Notes: generated from the letters alone by a model not told the origin. A stretch of 64,000 nucleotides of DNA from Streptomyces longisporoflavus (GCF_014649775.1 NZ_BMTR01000025.1:41315-105314), one strand, 5' to 3'. Shown: positions 25,452 to 34,681, numbered from the stretch's first letter. Numbers and translations: made by a program.

Positions 25452-26957
25452 CTACCACTTACCCGGCGCGTAGTCCTTCAGGAAGACGCCGAACAGGTCC
25501 TCGCCCGCCTCGCCGCGCACGACCGGGTCGTAGACCCGCGCCGCGCCGTCGATCAGGTCGAGCGGGGCGTGGAAGCCCTCGTCGGCCAGGCGCAGCTTGT
25601 CGTAGTGCGGGCGTTCGTCGGTGATCCAGCCGGTGTCGATCGACGTCATGAGGATGCCGTCGGTCTGGAACATCTCCTGGGCGCTGGTCCGCGTCACCAT
25701 GTTCATCGCGGCCTTCGCCGCGTTGGTGTTCGGGTGGCCGGCGCCCTTGTAGCCGCGACCGAAGACGCCCTCCATCGCCGAGACGTTGACGACGTAGGAA
25801 CGGCCGCTCGACGCCTTCTTCGCGGCGTCGGCCATGGCCGGGCGGAGCGCGCTGATCAGAATGAACGGCGAGGTGTAGTTGCACAGCTGGGTCTCGAGGA
25901 GCTCCACCGGGGAGATCTGCTCGATGGTCTGCACCCAGGTGTTGCTCTCGACGACGTCCGGGACCAGGCCGCCGGCGTCGATGGCGGTGCCGTCCAGGTG
26001 CCGGGCGACGCTGGCGTTGCCCGCGACCATGGCGAGGTCGGCGACCTGCTGCGCCTCCAGGCCGCTGGTGCCGACGGGCAGCGCGGCAAGGCCGTCCACC
26101 CCGCCGGAGTTGAAGGCGCCGATGACGGAGTGGGCGGGCAGTTCGCCGGCGGGCAGCGGCGCGCCCTCGCCGTCGACCAGGGCGGCGTAGGCGGAGGGCA
26201 GGCGGCGCACGGTCTGCGTCGCGTTGTTGATCAGGATGTCGAGCGGTCCGGCCGCGGCGACCCGCTCGGCGAGCGCGACGGACTGGGCCGGGTCGCGCAG
26301 GTCGATGCCGACGATCTCCAGGCGGTGCAACCAGTCGGCCGAGTCGTCCATCGCCTTGAAGCGGCGGATGGCGTCCTTGGGGAACCGCGTAGTGATGGTG
26401 GTGTGGGCACCGTCACGCAGGAGACGCAGCGCGATGTACATGCCGATCTTGGCGCGGCCGCCGGTGAGCAGCGCGCGCTTGCCGGTGAGGTCGGTGCGGG
26501 CATCGCGCTTGGAGCGGTTCAGCTCGGCACAGTCCGGACACAGCTGGTGGTAGAAGTAGTCGACTTCCACATACCGGGTCTTGCAGGTGTAGCAGGAGCG
26601 CGGGCGCTGGAGTATCCCCGCGATCCGGCCCTCCTCGGTCCGCGAGGAGGGCAGCAGACCCTCGGTCTCGTCGTCGATCCGCTCGGCGGAGCCGGTGGCG
26701 GTGGCCTCGGTGACCGCCTTGTCGTGCGCGGTCTTGGCGGCCCTGCGCTCCTGACGGCGGCGCTGCTTCACGGTCCGGTAGATCCCGGCCGTGGCACGGC
26801 GCACCGCGATCGCGTCGGGGTGATCGACGTCCAGCTTGTCCAGTTCGTCGAGCACACTGAGGCAGACGGCGAGCCGGTCGGGGTCGATGCCGGGGCCATA
26901 CTCGACGGCCTCCCCGGCCGGACCGGCAGCCCCCGGACTGTCCTCTGTCACCGTCAT
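25452..26957 (-). CDS. Atypical SDR protein with N-terminal zinc ribbon
   Basis: 501 residues from an ATG at 26957 (GAGGA about 10 bases upstream; an ATG at 26981 is an alternative). After a charged coiled region (60-90) comes a four-Cys zinc-ribbon-like motif, Cys122-x2-Cys125 and Cys140-x2-Cys143. The Rossmann part starts at TGGRAKIG (165-172) with INNATQT near 243-249. Ser393 (NVSAMEG) is present, but the YxxxK Tyr is Thr411 (TNAAK), Lys415 being retained. About 100 residues are inserted between NNA and the active site. A similar HPxTNxAKAA pattern exists in a eukaryote-wide SDR group. Activity and substrate are unknown; the missing Tyr argues against standard carbonyl reduction. Confidence 0.85.
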   Translation of the reverse strand: MTVTEDSPGAAGPAGEAVEYGPGIDPDRLAVCLSVLDELDKLDVDHPDAIAVRRATAGIYRTVKQRRRQERRAAKTAHDKAVTEATATGSAERIDDETEGLLPSSRTEEGRIAGILQRPRSCYTCKTRYVEVDYFYHQLCPDCAELNRSKRDARTDLTGKRALLTGGRAKIGMYIALRLLRDGAHTTITTRFPKDAIRRFKAMDDSADWLHRLEIVGIDLRDPAQSVALAERVAAAGPLDILINNATQTVRRLPSAYAALVDGEGAPLPAGELPAHSVIGAFNSGGVDGLAALPVGTSGLEAQQVADLAMVAGNASVARHLDGTAIDAGGLVPDVVESNTWVQTIEQISPVELLETQLCNYTSPFILISALRPAMADAAKKASSGRSYVVNVSAMEGVFGRGYKGAGHPNTNAAKAAMNMVTRTSAQEMFQTDGILMTSIDTGWITDERPHYDKLRLADEGFHAPLDLIDGAARVYDPVVRGEAGEDLFGVFLKDYAPGKW

Positions 26958-27027
26958 CGCCGCTGTCCTCGCGTCACTCATGCCGCGGCTCGTCGGAGTG
27001 ACCGCGGAAGCTCCAAAGAAGAGAACT

Positions 27028-28410
27028 TTACGTAGCGACCGGCCCCTCTACCAAACCCGGCCGCTGTACGCACGCTTCGACGAGGCCCGCGAGTTCCTCC
27101 CGCACACCGCGCGCGAGAACATCCAGGTCGGGTACGGCGGCCGCGTCCGCGACCAGACCGAAGTGCACCCGGCCCCGGTAGGTCGACACCGCGACGGCGA
27201 GCGCCTGCCCCCGGGCCAGCGGCGCGAAGGGGTACACGGCGGCCAGCGGGCAGCCGCCGAGTTTCAGGCCGAGGCTCGGCAGCGGGACGCTGGTGACGAG
27301 GATGTCGAAGAGCAGCCGTGCGGCCTGCGCGACGACGGGACCGCTGAGACGGTGGCCGAGCGGCGGCACGTGATCGGCGAGCAGCGCGACCGCGCCGGCG
27401 CCGCGCTGGGGACCCGCGTCCTTGTTGCGGTCCATGGCGGCCCGCACCGTCCTCAGCCGCGCGAACGGGTCCGGGTCGCCCACGGGCAGCCGGACCAGAT
27501 ACCCGGAGAGCCGGTTGCCCTGCGGCTGCACGCCGCGCGGCCTGCGCCGGGAGACCGGGACCAGGGCGCGCGGCTCCACGCCCTCGCTGCCGTCGCCCCG
27601 CTCGTCGAGCCAGCGGCGCAGGGCCCCGGCGACCACGGCGATCAGTACGTCGTTGACGGTGCCGCCCACGGTCTTGCGCACGCGGTGCACGTCGTCCAGG
27701 TCGAGCAGCACGCCCGCGGTGCGCCGCGTGCCGGTGGCCTCGGACGTGAGGGCGGCCGATGACCGTGCGCCCAGGGTCGCGCGGGCGACGGACGAGCCGA
27801 TGTCGAGCGCCTGCCCCGCGTCGGCGACGGTGTCGCGGACCAGACCGGGCAGCTTGCGCGGGTCAGGCAGCCAGGACCACCGGGAGGCCGCGGGCTCCGC
27901 GGGGGCCGGGCGCGCGGCGGGCAGGTCCGTGGGGTCCATGACGGCGGCGGCCAGCATCAGGGCACGCAGCCCGTCCGCGAGGGCGTGGTGGAACTTGAAG
28001 AGGACGGCGAAGGAGGTGCCGTCGGCCCCGGGCAGCACATGCGCCTCCCACGGCGGCCTGCCGCGCTCCAGGGGGCGCTGCATGAGCGCGCCCGCCACGG
28101 CGTGGAAGTCCCCGGTGGGCTCGGCGAGGCAGACGTGGTCCAGCGGGTCGAAGCCGGGCGAGGCCGTGCGGACGGCGCCGCCGACCGGCAGCCAGACCGG
28201 GCGGATGCGCAGCCGCAGTCCGGGCACGTCGGCCGCGCGGGAGGCGAGGAGCCGGGCGGCGCGCCCGGTCGCGTCGGGCGAGTCGGCGTCGAAGACGCCG
28301 AGTGCCCCCAGATGCATGGGGTGCTGCGCGGACTCGATGCTCCAGAAGGCGAGGTCGAGAGGCGCGAGCAGGTCGGAGGGCTCAGCAGTCTGCGCTTTCA
28401 ACGGATTCAA
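27028..28410 (-). CDS. Wax ester synthase/diacylglycerol acyltransferase (WS/DGAT) family protein
   Basis: About 460 residues from a TTG at 28410 (LNPLKAQ, with GAGAG upstream); the frame stays open to 28488 but without a good start. The catalytic motif HHALADG (141-147) is intact, and the later NDVLIAVVAGALRRWL and VPLPSLGL regions fit the family. These enzymes join acyl-CoA to alcohols or diacylglycerol to store lipid. The C-terminal PLP region is less canonical than in characterised enzymes. No signal peptide. It stands alone, downstream of a terminator. Confidence 0.82.
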   Translation of the reverse strand: MNPLKAQTAEPSDLLAPLDLAFWSIESAQHPMHLGALGVFDADSPDATGRAARLLASRAADVPGLRLRIRPVWLPVGGAVRTASPGFDPLDHVCLAEPTGDFHAVAGALMQRPLERGRPPWEAHVLPGADGTSFAVLFKFHHALADGLRALMLAAAVMDPTDLPAARPAPAEPAASRWSWLPDPRKLPGLVRDTVADAGQALDIGSSVARATLGARSSAALTSEATGTRRTAGVLLDLDDVHRVRKTVGGTVNDVLIAVVAGALRRWLDERGDGSEGVEPRALVPVSRRRPRGVQPQGNRLSGYLVRLPVGDPDPFARLRTVRAAMDRNKDAGPQRGAGAVALLADHVPPLGHRLSGPVVAQAARLLFDILVTSVPLPSLGLKLGGCPLAAVYPFAPLARGQALAVAVSTYRGRVHFGLVADAAAVPDLDVLARGVREELAGLVEACVQRPGLVEGPVAT

Positions 28411-28523
28411 CGGGCTGCTCTCGCGTCGAGGACGATGCGGGGGATGGCATGAGTGTGCAGTCAATCGCCGTTGCTCGATTACGGTCAAGTACGATCAAGC
28501 TACGCACAGTTAACAACAGGTTA

Positions 28524-28552
28524 AGGCCCGCCTCTCTGGGAGAGGCGGGCCT
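28524..28552. terminator. Hairpin downstream of the GH92 gene
   Basis: AGGCCCGCCTCTC (28524-28536), a 3-nt loop and the perfect complement (28540-28552). A 13-bp stem 47 bp past the GH92 stop, suited to termination on the minus strand. Confidence 0.8.
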
Positions 28553-28581
28553 GGTGGTGCACAAGTGGCGTATGTCTTACG

Positions 28582-28617
28582 TCACTTCAGCGCGGGCGGT
28601 CACTTCAGAGCGGGCGG
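28582..28617. repeat. 18-bp tandem duplication across the GH92 stop codon
   Basis: TCACTTCAG(C/A)GCGGGCGG occurs twice in a row (28582-28599 and 28600-28617). On the minus strand each copy encodes the Pro-Pro-Ala-Leu-Lys-stop end of GH92, so the stop codon is duplicated in frame. Confidence 0.8.
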
Positions 28618-30951
28618 GGCCGCGCTCGCCGACGTGCCCCACCGCGAGGGCTTGTCGCCCACCGAGAAGGAGAGTTCACGGGTGCCGCGGATGTCGTCCG
28701 TCGTCAGGTACGTCTTGCCGTAGTCGGCGCCGTCCGCGCGGGCCGACTGGATGTACCGGTCGGTGTCCGAGGTGCCCGGCGCCTTCACCGTGAGACGCCC
28801 CTTCGGGTAGTAGCGCCGGTCGAGGGTGAGGTCGACCCGCTCGAAGACGGGCGTGGACAGACCCCACGTGTCGGTACCGGGCTGGACCGGGAAGACCCCG
28901 ATCGAGGACAGCACGTTCCAGGCGGACATGGTGCCGAGGTCGTCGTTCCCGGTCATGCCGGTCGGGGTGTCCGTGAAGAGGGTGAGCGCGGCGTGCACCA
29001 CGTCCGTCGTCTTCCACGGCTGCCCCGTCGACAGATAGGTGTACGGGGCGATGAGGTCGGGCTCGTTCTGCGGGTTGTACTTATCGGCGTTGTAGTAGTC
29101 GTAGGGGCCGTTGACCCACACCTCGCGCGCGGTCTTCGCCGGGTCCTTCAGGAGCTGCTCGTAGGCGAAGAACGAGTCGAGGCGGTCGTTGGCGGCCTGC
29201 TTGCCCCCGATGAGATCGACCATGCCGGGCAGGTCCTGCGGCACGAGCCACTGGTACTGCCAGGACGTGCCCTCGTGGAAGCCCTCGCTCTTGGCCGGGT
29301 CGGCGGGCCCGGTGAACTTGCCGTTCTCGTCCCGCGCCCGGAAGAACCCGGTCGAGGCGTCGAAGATCTTGCGGTAGTTCTGCGCACGCTCCGCGTACCG
29401 CTTGGCGTCGGCCTTGTGCCCCAGCTCACCGGCCATCTGCCCCAGCATCGCGTCCGAGAGGGCGTACTCCAGGGTCGCGGAAGCACCGTGGTCGTAGTCG
29501 GAGTCGCCGGGCTTGGCGTGCGGGCGGCCCTTGATGTACGGCGCGAAACCGTCGCGCAGGTACTCCTTGTTGGCCTCGCGGCCCACGGGAGCGGAGTCGG
29601 CGGGCGGCACGCCGTCCGCGTTCTTCTTCAGCGCGCGGTACGCCTCCTCCTCGCGCCCCTTCAGCAGGCCCTGCTGGTAGGCGTTGGTGAGGAAGGGAGT
29701 GACGGGGTCGCCGGTCATGATGTTCGTCTCGACCGTGCCGTAACCCCACTTGGGCAGCCAGCCGCTCTCCTCGTCGATCTTCAGGACGGAGAGCGCCATG
29801 TCACGGGACTCGTGCGGCGCGAGCAGGGACAGGAGCTGGGCCTGGGTGCGGTACGTGTCCCACAGGGACCAGTTCTGGTAGTAGGTGAAGCCCCCGTCGT
29901 CAGCAGTCCGGTGGATCTTCTGGTCCCAGCCCGTGTACCGGCCGTCGACGTCGCTGCCGATGTTCGGCGCGAGGAAGGAACGGTAGAGGGACGAGTAGAA
30001 GGTACGGCGCACGGTCTCGCTGCCGCCCTGCACCTTCACGTCGTCCAGCCGGTCCTCCCACGCCCGCTGGGCCGCCTTCGCGACACGGTCGTACGAACGC
30101 CCGCCCTCCGCGCGGAGGTTGAGCGCGGCGCCCTTGGCGTCGACGTACGAGAGGGCGGTGGTCGCCTCGACGGTGCGGTCCTTGGACGTGTCGAACCGGA
30201 CGTAAGCGCCGTTGCGCTCCTCGCCCGCCGACGACTTCTTGGAGCCCGCCGTGACCGTGTCGCCCTTCCAGGTGCCTGATGCGGTGAAGGGACGGTCGAA
30301 GCGGGTGATCGTGTAGACCGTGTACGGCTTGGTGTCCTGGCAGAAGCCACTGCCGGTGATCGCCGTGCGGACCGTACGGCTGTCGAGGATCTCGACCTCG
30401 GTGCTGCCCGTCTTGTGCAGCGACTGGCCCGCGTTGAGCAGGACGTTGGCCTTGTCCGTGGCGGGGAAGGTGTAGCGCTGCACTCCGGTGCGCTTGGTGG
30501 CGGTCAGCTCGGCGTCGATGCCGGACTTGAGGCCCACCTTGTAAGCGCCGGGGCTCGCCTTCTCGTCGTCGTGACTGAACTCCGCCGCGTACTTCGCGTA
30601 GTCCGTCTCCTTGATGTCGCCCGTGGTGGGAAGCACCGGCAGATCACCGCCCAAACCGCAGCCCACGCCCGAGAGATGGACGGTGGAGAAGCCGCGGATG
30701 TGGGTGTCGGAGTGGTCGTAGCCGGTGTTGTGGCCGGTGTCGGGCGAGAACTGGACCATGCCGAAGGGCACGGCAGCGCCGGGATAGGTGTTGCCCTCGT
30801 TCTCGGTCCCGATGAACGGGTTGACCAGGTCGGTGAGGCGACCGTCCGCTGCCGGGGCGGCCTGCGCCGCCGGTATGGCGAGGGCTCCCCCGAGGAGCGC
30901 GGCCGCGACCGCCGTCACCCCCGTGCCGCGTAGCCGTCGAGTCCATCTCAT
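28600..30951 (-). CDS. GH92 alpha-mannosidase, secreted
   Basis: 783 residues from an ATG at 30951, with AAGGAGG 11 bases upstream. The N-terminus (MRWTRRLRGTGV, then an Ala/Leu-rich run ending AQAAPA) is a secretion signal. GH92 marks are plain: LVNPFIGTENEGNTYPGAAVPFGMVQFSPDTG, FSTVHLSGVGCG and, near the end, TGMTGNDDLGTMSAWNVLSSIGVFPVQPG, whose Asp pair serves as general base. The family is calcium dependent, mostly exo-acting and inverting, releasing alpha-1,2/1,3/1,4/1,6 mannose. Being extracellular, it would trim high-mannose glycans before the GH38/GH5 enzymes act inside. It has its own promoter and LacI-type operator. Confidence 0.93.
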   Translation of the reverse strand: MRWTRRLRGTGVTAVAAALLGGALAIPAAQAAPAADGRLTDLVNPFIGTENEGNTYPGAAVPFGMVQFSPDTGHNTGYDHSDTHIRGFSTVHLSGVGCGLGGDLPVLPTTGDIKETDYAKYAAEFSHDDEKASPGAYKVGLKSGIDAELTATKRTGVQRYTFPATDKANVLLNAGQSLHKTGSTEVEILDSRTVRTAITGSGFCQDTKPYTVYTITRFDRPFTASGTWKGDTVTAGSKKSSAGEERNGAYVRFDTSKDRTVEATTALSYVDAKGAALNLRAEGGRSYDRVAKAAQRAWEDRLDDVKVQGGSETVRRTFYSSLYRSFLAPNIGSDVDGRYTGWDQKIHRTADDGGFTYYQNWSLWDTYRTQAQLLSLLAPHESRDMALSVLKIDEESGWLPKWGYGTVETNIMTGDPVTPFLTNAYQQGLLKGREEEAYRALKKNADGVPPADSAPVGREANKEYLRDGFAPYIKGRPHAKPGDSDYDHGASATLEYALSDAMLGQMAGELGHKADAKRYAERAQNYRKIFDASTGFFRARDENGKFTGPADPAKSEGFHEGTSWQYQWLVPQDLPGMVDLIGGKQAANDRLDSFFAYEQLLKDPAKTAREVWVNGPYDYYNADKYNPQNEPDLIAPYTYLSTGQPWKTTDVVHAALTLFTDTPTGMTGNDDLGTMSAWNVLSSIGVFPVQPGTDTWGLSTPVFERVDLTLDRRYYPKGRLTVKAPGTSDTDRYIQSARADGADYGKTYLTTDDIRGTRELSFSVGDKPSRWGTSASAAPPALK

Positions 30952-30970
30952 GGGTGGGAACGCCTCCTTG

Positions 30971-30982
30971 GACAACGTTGTC
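30971..30982. promoter_or_regulatory. LacI-type operator in the GH92 leader
   Basis: GACAACGTTGTC is a perfect 12-bp palindrome with a central CG step, placed right behind the AAGGAGG of GH92 and just after the predicted transcription start. The core GACAACGyTGTC recurs inside the mannoside lipoprotein gene (14364-14379). Confidence 0.65.
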
Positions 30983-31000
30983 AGAGCGCGGAACGCGATC

Positions 31001-31030
31001 ATTCTTCGGGGGTCGTGTCGTGTGCGTCAA
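31001..31030 (-). promoter_or_regulatory. Predicted promoter of GH92
   Basis: On the minus strand TTGACG (31030-31025), 18 bp, then AAGAAT (31006-31001). Transcription would start near 30994, so the palindrome at 30982-30971 would sit at about +12 to +23 and act as a roadblock. Confidence 0.55.
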
Positions 31031-31062
31031 GGGGTCGGAGGCAGGGAGAGGGCCGCTGCTCG

Positions 31063-31776
31063 TCAGGCGGTGTGCAGCCAGACCCGCAGCGGTCCGATCG
31101 GCGTGAACCCCTGGCGGACGGCGGCGTCGAGGCTCTCGCCGCTCTCGTATCCGACCACGGGCAGACCGGGCCAGAGCCGGGCGACTTCCGGCAGACAGCC
31201 GGCCCAGGCGGACTCCTCGTCCGCCGAGGTGAACAGGTTGGAGATGCCGACTACCGACGCGCTCCGGCTCGCGATCGCTCCCGCCACGATCCGCCCCTCG
31301 GAGCGCGCGGCCAGGAACGTCGAGTCCCCGCCGAGCAGTTCGGGGCGGAACAAACCCTCGCTCTCGTCGCCGTCGTTCCAGGCGCTCTCCCACTCGGGCA
31401 GCGACCCGGCGTCCGTGAGAGGCCCCCATGTGACGTCCCGCGCCGAGGCCCCGGAAACGGCCTTGCCCGCAGGCCGGTGTATCCACTGCGCCTCGAAGAG
31501 CGTCTCGAAGCCCAGCGGCTCCAGGTCGAGGCAGGCGAAGCTGTCCTTGACCGAGCAGCCCGGCGACGCGGTGTCGATCCGGGCCACCAGGTCGGCCGCG
31601 GACGCCTGCGGGGTGAGCGAGACGGCGTCCGGATACAGCGGCGGTGTCCGCCGGGTACTGCTCCAAGCCCCTGCGCCGAACTCCCCCGCCAGGCCGTGCG
31701 CACGGCAGACCGCGTCACACCACTCGGCGTTGTTGCGGACCGCGGCGCGCACCAGGGCGCTGTTCTCGTCATCCAT
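31063..31776 (-). CDS. GNAT-like acetyltransferase family protein
   Basis: 237 residues from an ATG at 31776; the frame is open to a GTG at 31818, and neither start has a clear ribosome site. The C-terminal half (EGRIVAGAIASRSASVVGISNLF, then GLPVVGYESGESLDAAVRQGFTPIGPLRVWLHT) resembles the acetyl-CoA-binding part of GNAT proteins. The N-terminal half is less typical. It sits between GH2 and GH92 on the same strand. Substrate unknown, and the family call is moderate. Confidence 0.65.
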   Translation of the reverse strand: MDDENSALVRAAVRNNAEWCDAVCRAHGLAGEFGAGAWSSTRRTPPLYPDAVSLTPQASAADLVARIDTASPGCSVKDSFACLDLEPLGFETLFEAQWIHRPAGKAVSGASARDVTWGPLTDAGSLPEWESAWNDGDESEGLFRPELLGGDSTFLAARSEGRIVAGAIASRSASVVGISNLFTSADEESAWAGCLPEVARLWPGLPVVGYESGESLDAAVRQGFTPIGPLRVWLHTA

Positions 31777-31824
31777 GATCACGGGCCGATGGTGCACGGA
31801 AAACGGCCCCGCGTCCACGGGATT

Positions 31825-31857
31825 GGCGCTCCGGACCGCCGACCGGACCGGAGCGCC
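31825..31857. terminator. Hairpin downstream of GH2
   Basis: GGCGCTCCGG (31825-31834) pairs with CCGGAGCGCC (31848-31857), 12 bp past the GH2 stop on the minus strand. Confidence 0.65.
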
Positions 31858-31869
31858 CCCGCACCCGGG

Positions 31870-34488
31870 TCAGGAACCCGGGCACCCCGCCGGGTCGGGC
31901 CGCGACGCGTCGCTGATCAAGGCTTCGTGTGCTGCCTTGAGCCGCTTCACGTCGGGCTTGACGACCCTGCGGTCGTAGGTGAGCAGGCCGTTCAGCTCGC
32001 CCTCCACATCCGAGATCTGGGTGTAGACGGCGCCGTTGCCGCCCTTGCAGGCGAGCGCGCGCACCTCGTCGAGCTTGGTGAGGTAGTCGTCCGTGTACGT
32101 CGCCGGGTCCACGTCGACGTAGCTCTGCTGGACGGACCACGCATGGCCGGGCACCGCGAGTCCGAGACCGCCGTACTCGCCGTTGATCTGGGCCCGCACG
32201 CCGTCGGGCTTGGGCGGCAGGGCCGGGCTCGGGTAGCCGTGCTCGTCCATGATGTCGCCGGTGCCGCCGTCGCGCCCGAGGTTGAGTCCCGACATGCCGT
32301 TGACCAGGCGGGTCGGGTCCCAGGCCTTGGCCTGGGTGGCGATGCGGCCCTCGTCGTACTGGCCCCAGCCCTCGTTGAAGGTGACCCACATGACGATCGA
32401 CGGGTGGTTGGTGTGCTCGTCGATCATCTGCTTCATCTCGGACTCGTACTGGGCACGGGCCGCCGTGCCCGGGTTACGGCCCGCCGCCATCGACGGCATG
32501 TCCTGCCAGACCATCAGGCCCAGCTTGTCCGCCCAGTAGAACCAGCGGTCGGGCTCCACCTTGATGTGCTTGCGGACGGAGTTGAAACCCATCTCCTTGT
32601 GCATCTTGAGGTCGTACGCAAGGGCCTCGTCGGTCGGCGCGGTGTGCAGTCCGTCCGGCCAGAAGCCCTGGTCGAGCGTGGCCATCAGGAACTGGGGCTT
32701 GCCGTTGAGCATGGTGCGCGGGGTGCCGTTCACCTTCTCCACGGACACGGTGCGCATACCGAAGTAGCTCTTGACCTTGTCCCGGCCGACGGTGACCTTC
32801 AGGTCGTAGAGGAAGGGGTCGTCGGGCGACCAGAGGTGCGGCTCGGCGATCTTCAGCTTGAGCGGTGTGCCCGTGCGTCCGCTCGCCTCCGCGACCTTCT
32901 TCTTGCCCTCGTACGCGACCGCCTTGACCGGCACGCCGTCGCGCACGCCCTTGGGCTCGACGGTGACCTGCTTGGTGGCCACGTCGGGCGTGATCTTGAG
33001 CGAGTCGGCGTGGTCGGCCGCGACCGGCTCCATCCACACCGTCTGCCAGATGCCGGAGGACGGGGTGTACCAGATGCCGCTCGGGTCCAGGCGCTGCTTG
33101 CCGACGGGCGGGTTCTCGCCGCTCGCGGAGTCGGTCGGGTCGTAGACGCCGACGATCAGTTCCTGGGTCTTGCCCGGCTTCAGGGCGTCGGTGATGTCGA
33201 CGCTGAACTTGTCGTAGCCGCCCTTGTGTTCGGTGACCTTCTTGCCGTTGACGAACACCTCGGAGTGCCAGTCGACCGCGCCGAAGTTGAGCTTGAGGCG
33301 CTTGCCGTCGCCGACCTGCCAGCCCTGCGGGACGGTGAAGGTCCTGCGGTACCACATGCGGTCCTCGTGCCGTTCCAGGCCGGAGAGCTGGGACTCCACC
33401 GGGTAGGGGACGAGGATCTTCTCGGCGAGCTTCTTGCCGACCGGGGGCTTCTCGCCGGCCTTGGCCGACGCGAACTGCCAGGAGCCGTTGAGGTTGCGCC
33501 AGGAGTCGCGGGTCAGCTGGGGGCGCGGGTACTCGGGCAGCGCGTTGTCCGGGCTGACGTCATCGGCGAACTTGGTGCGCAGCTGGTGCTGTGAGTGGTT
33601 GGGGCCGCTGCTCCAGAACGCGGCGACGGTCTTGCCGTCGTCGCCGGTCAGGCCGCCCTTGCCGTCGTAGCGGATGTCGGCGGTGCCCTTCGCCGTGCCT
33701 TCCTTGTTGCCGACGACGGGTTCCTTGAGGCCCACGAGGAGTGCGCGCGGGTCCTCAGGGTCGGCCTTGACCGTGCCGATGGGCCACTTGGCGCCGCCGA
33801 TGACCGCCTCGATGTGGCCGGCGAGGCCGCTCGGCGGTGCGGCGAGCCGCTGGGCGAAGTCCAGCTTGAGGGTGCGGCCGTCCTTGAGGACCGTGGCGGC
33901 GGTGGCGCCGTCGTAGTCGAAGCCGTCGGGGAGGCGGAAGGCCGACTGCGGTACGGCCTTCTTGCTGCCGCCGGGCTCGGTCCAGCGCAGGTGGAGGTTG
34001 GAGCCGCCGTAGTGCTCGAAGTACTCGACCTTGATGTCGTAGGCCTTGCCGGCCGTCAACTCGACGGGCTGGGCGGTCTGTTCCTTGTCCCAGTCGTCGA
34101 CCCAGTGGTCGATGGCGAGCTTTCCGTCGACCCAGAGGCGGAAGCCGTTGTCGCCGATCATGGAGAAGGTGTGGGATCCGGTCTTCTCCGGTACGACCTT
34201 GCCGGTCCAGCGGACGGTGGCGTCGTCGGCCTTGCCGGTGGCGAAGGCCAGGCGCGGGTCGAGGTTGTCGAAGTCGATCTTCTGGTCGAAGCCGGTGGCC
34301 TTGAGCTCGTGGAAGTCGAAAGCGCCGGGGGCGGACTGGGTGTAGTACTCCCCCTTGAGGCCGTGGACCTCGGGGGGTTCGTCCGCGGCTGTCGCGGCCG
34401 GTACGGCGGTGAGGCCGGCGAAGGCGAGTGCGACGGTGAGCAGCAGTATCAGTCGCTGCCTGACTCGTCTGTGTCGGGTGGGGCGCAC
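31870..34488 (-). CDS. Secreted GH2 glycosidase with N-terminal PA14 domain, candidate beta-galactofuranosidase
   Basis: 872 residues from a GTG at 34488 (GGAGGATCC before it). A signal peptide (VRQRLILLLTVALAFAGL...AATAA) is followed by a PA14 module (about 45-190: GLKGEYYTQSAPGAF, FSMIGDNGFRLWVDGKLAIDHW). Then come GH2 sandwich and barrel domains with acid/base Glu706 (TFNEGWGQ) and nucleophile Glu771 (NGEYGG). PA14 usually binds sugar. GH2 covers beta-galactosidase, beta-mannosidase, glucuronidase and, in Streptomyces, beta-D-galactofuranosidase. The linked LacI gene and YtfQ-type importer favour a furanosidic galactose substrate; this is an inference. The open frame further upstream is antisense of the LacI region. 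Confidence 0.85.
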   Translation of the reverse strand: MRPTRHRRVRQRLILLLTVALAFAGLTAVPAATAADEPPEVHGLKGEYYTQSAPGAFDFHELKATGFDQKIDFDNLDPRLAFATGKADDATVRWTGKVVPEKTGSHTFSMIGDNGFRLWVDGKLAIDHWVDDWDKEQTAQPVELTAGKAYDIKVEYFEHYGGSNLHLRWTEPGGSKKAVPQSAFRLPDGFDYDGATAATVLKDGRTLKLDFAQRLAAPPSGLAGHIEAVIGGAKWPIGTVKADPEDPRALLVGLKEPVVGNKEGTAKGTADIRYDGKGGLTGDDGKTVAAFWSSGPNHSQHQLRTKFADDVSPDNALPEYPRPQLTRDSWRNLNGSWQFASAKAGEKPPVGKKLAEKILVPYPVESQLSGLERHEDRMWYRRTFTVPQGWQVGDGKRLKLNFGAVDWHSEVFVNGKKVTEHKGGYDKFSVDITDALKPGKTQELIVGVYDPTDSASGENPPVGKQRLDPSGIWYTPSSGIWQTVWMEPVAADHADSLKITPDVATKQVTVEPKGVRDGVPVKAVAYEGKKKVAEASGRTGTPLKLKIAEPHLWSPDDPFLYDLKVTVGRDKVKSYFGMRTVSVEKVNGTPRTMLNGKPQFLMATLDQGFWPDGLHTAPTDEALAYDLKMHKEMGFNSVRKHIKVEPDRWFYWADKLGLMVWQDMPSMAAGRNPGTAARAQYESEMKQMIDEHTNHPSIVMWVTFNEGWGQYDEGRIATQAKAWDPTRLVNGMSGLNLGRDGGTGDIMDEHGYPSPALPPKPDGVRAQINGEYGGLGLAVPGHAWSVQQSYVDVDPATYTDDYLTKLDEVRALACKGGNGAVYTQISDVEGELNGLLTYDRRVVKPDVKRLKAAHEALISDASRPDPAGCPGS

Positions 34489-34554
34489 GGATCCTCCATT
34501 GCTCGAAGCAGTGCTTGAAGGCTGTGGAAGGGGGTGGCGGCTCGCCGCCTCAGT

Positions 34555-34585
34555 CTGTACAACGGCTCTGTACAACGTTGGAAGG
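34555..34585. promoter_or_regulatory. LacI-type operator between GH2 and lacI genes
   Basis: TACAACGTTGGAAGG (34571-34585) reads CCTTCCAACGTTGTA on the other strand, 14 of 15 bases identical to the site in the importer promoter (35748-35762). A direct repeat CTGTACAACG occurs at 34555-34564 and 34568-34577. Confidence 0.7.
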
Positions 34586-34681
34586 AACGGCAGTTGGCAT
34601 GACAGCACGCACCCCGGCGTGCTGTCCAGGGTCATGACAAACACCCCGGGCAGGGGTGCACCTAGACGCAGGGAGCTGCAC

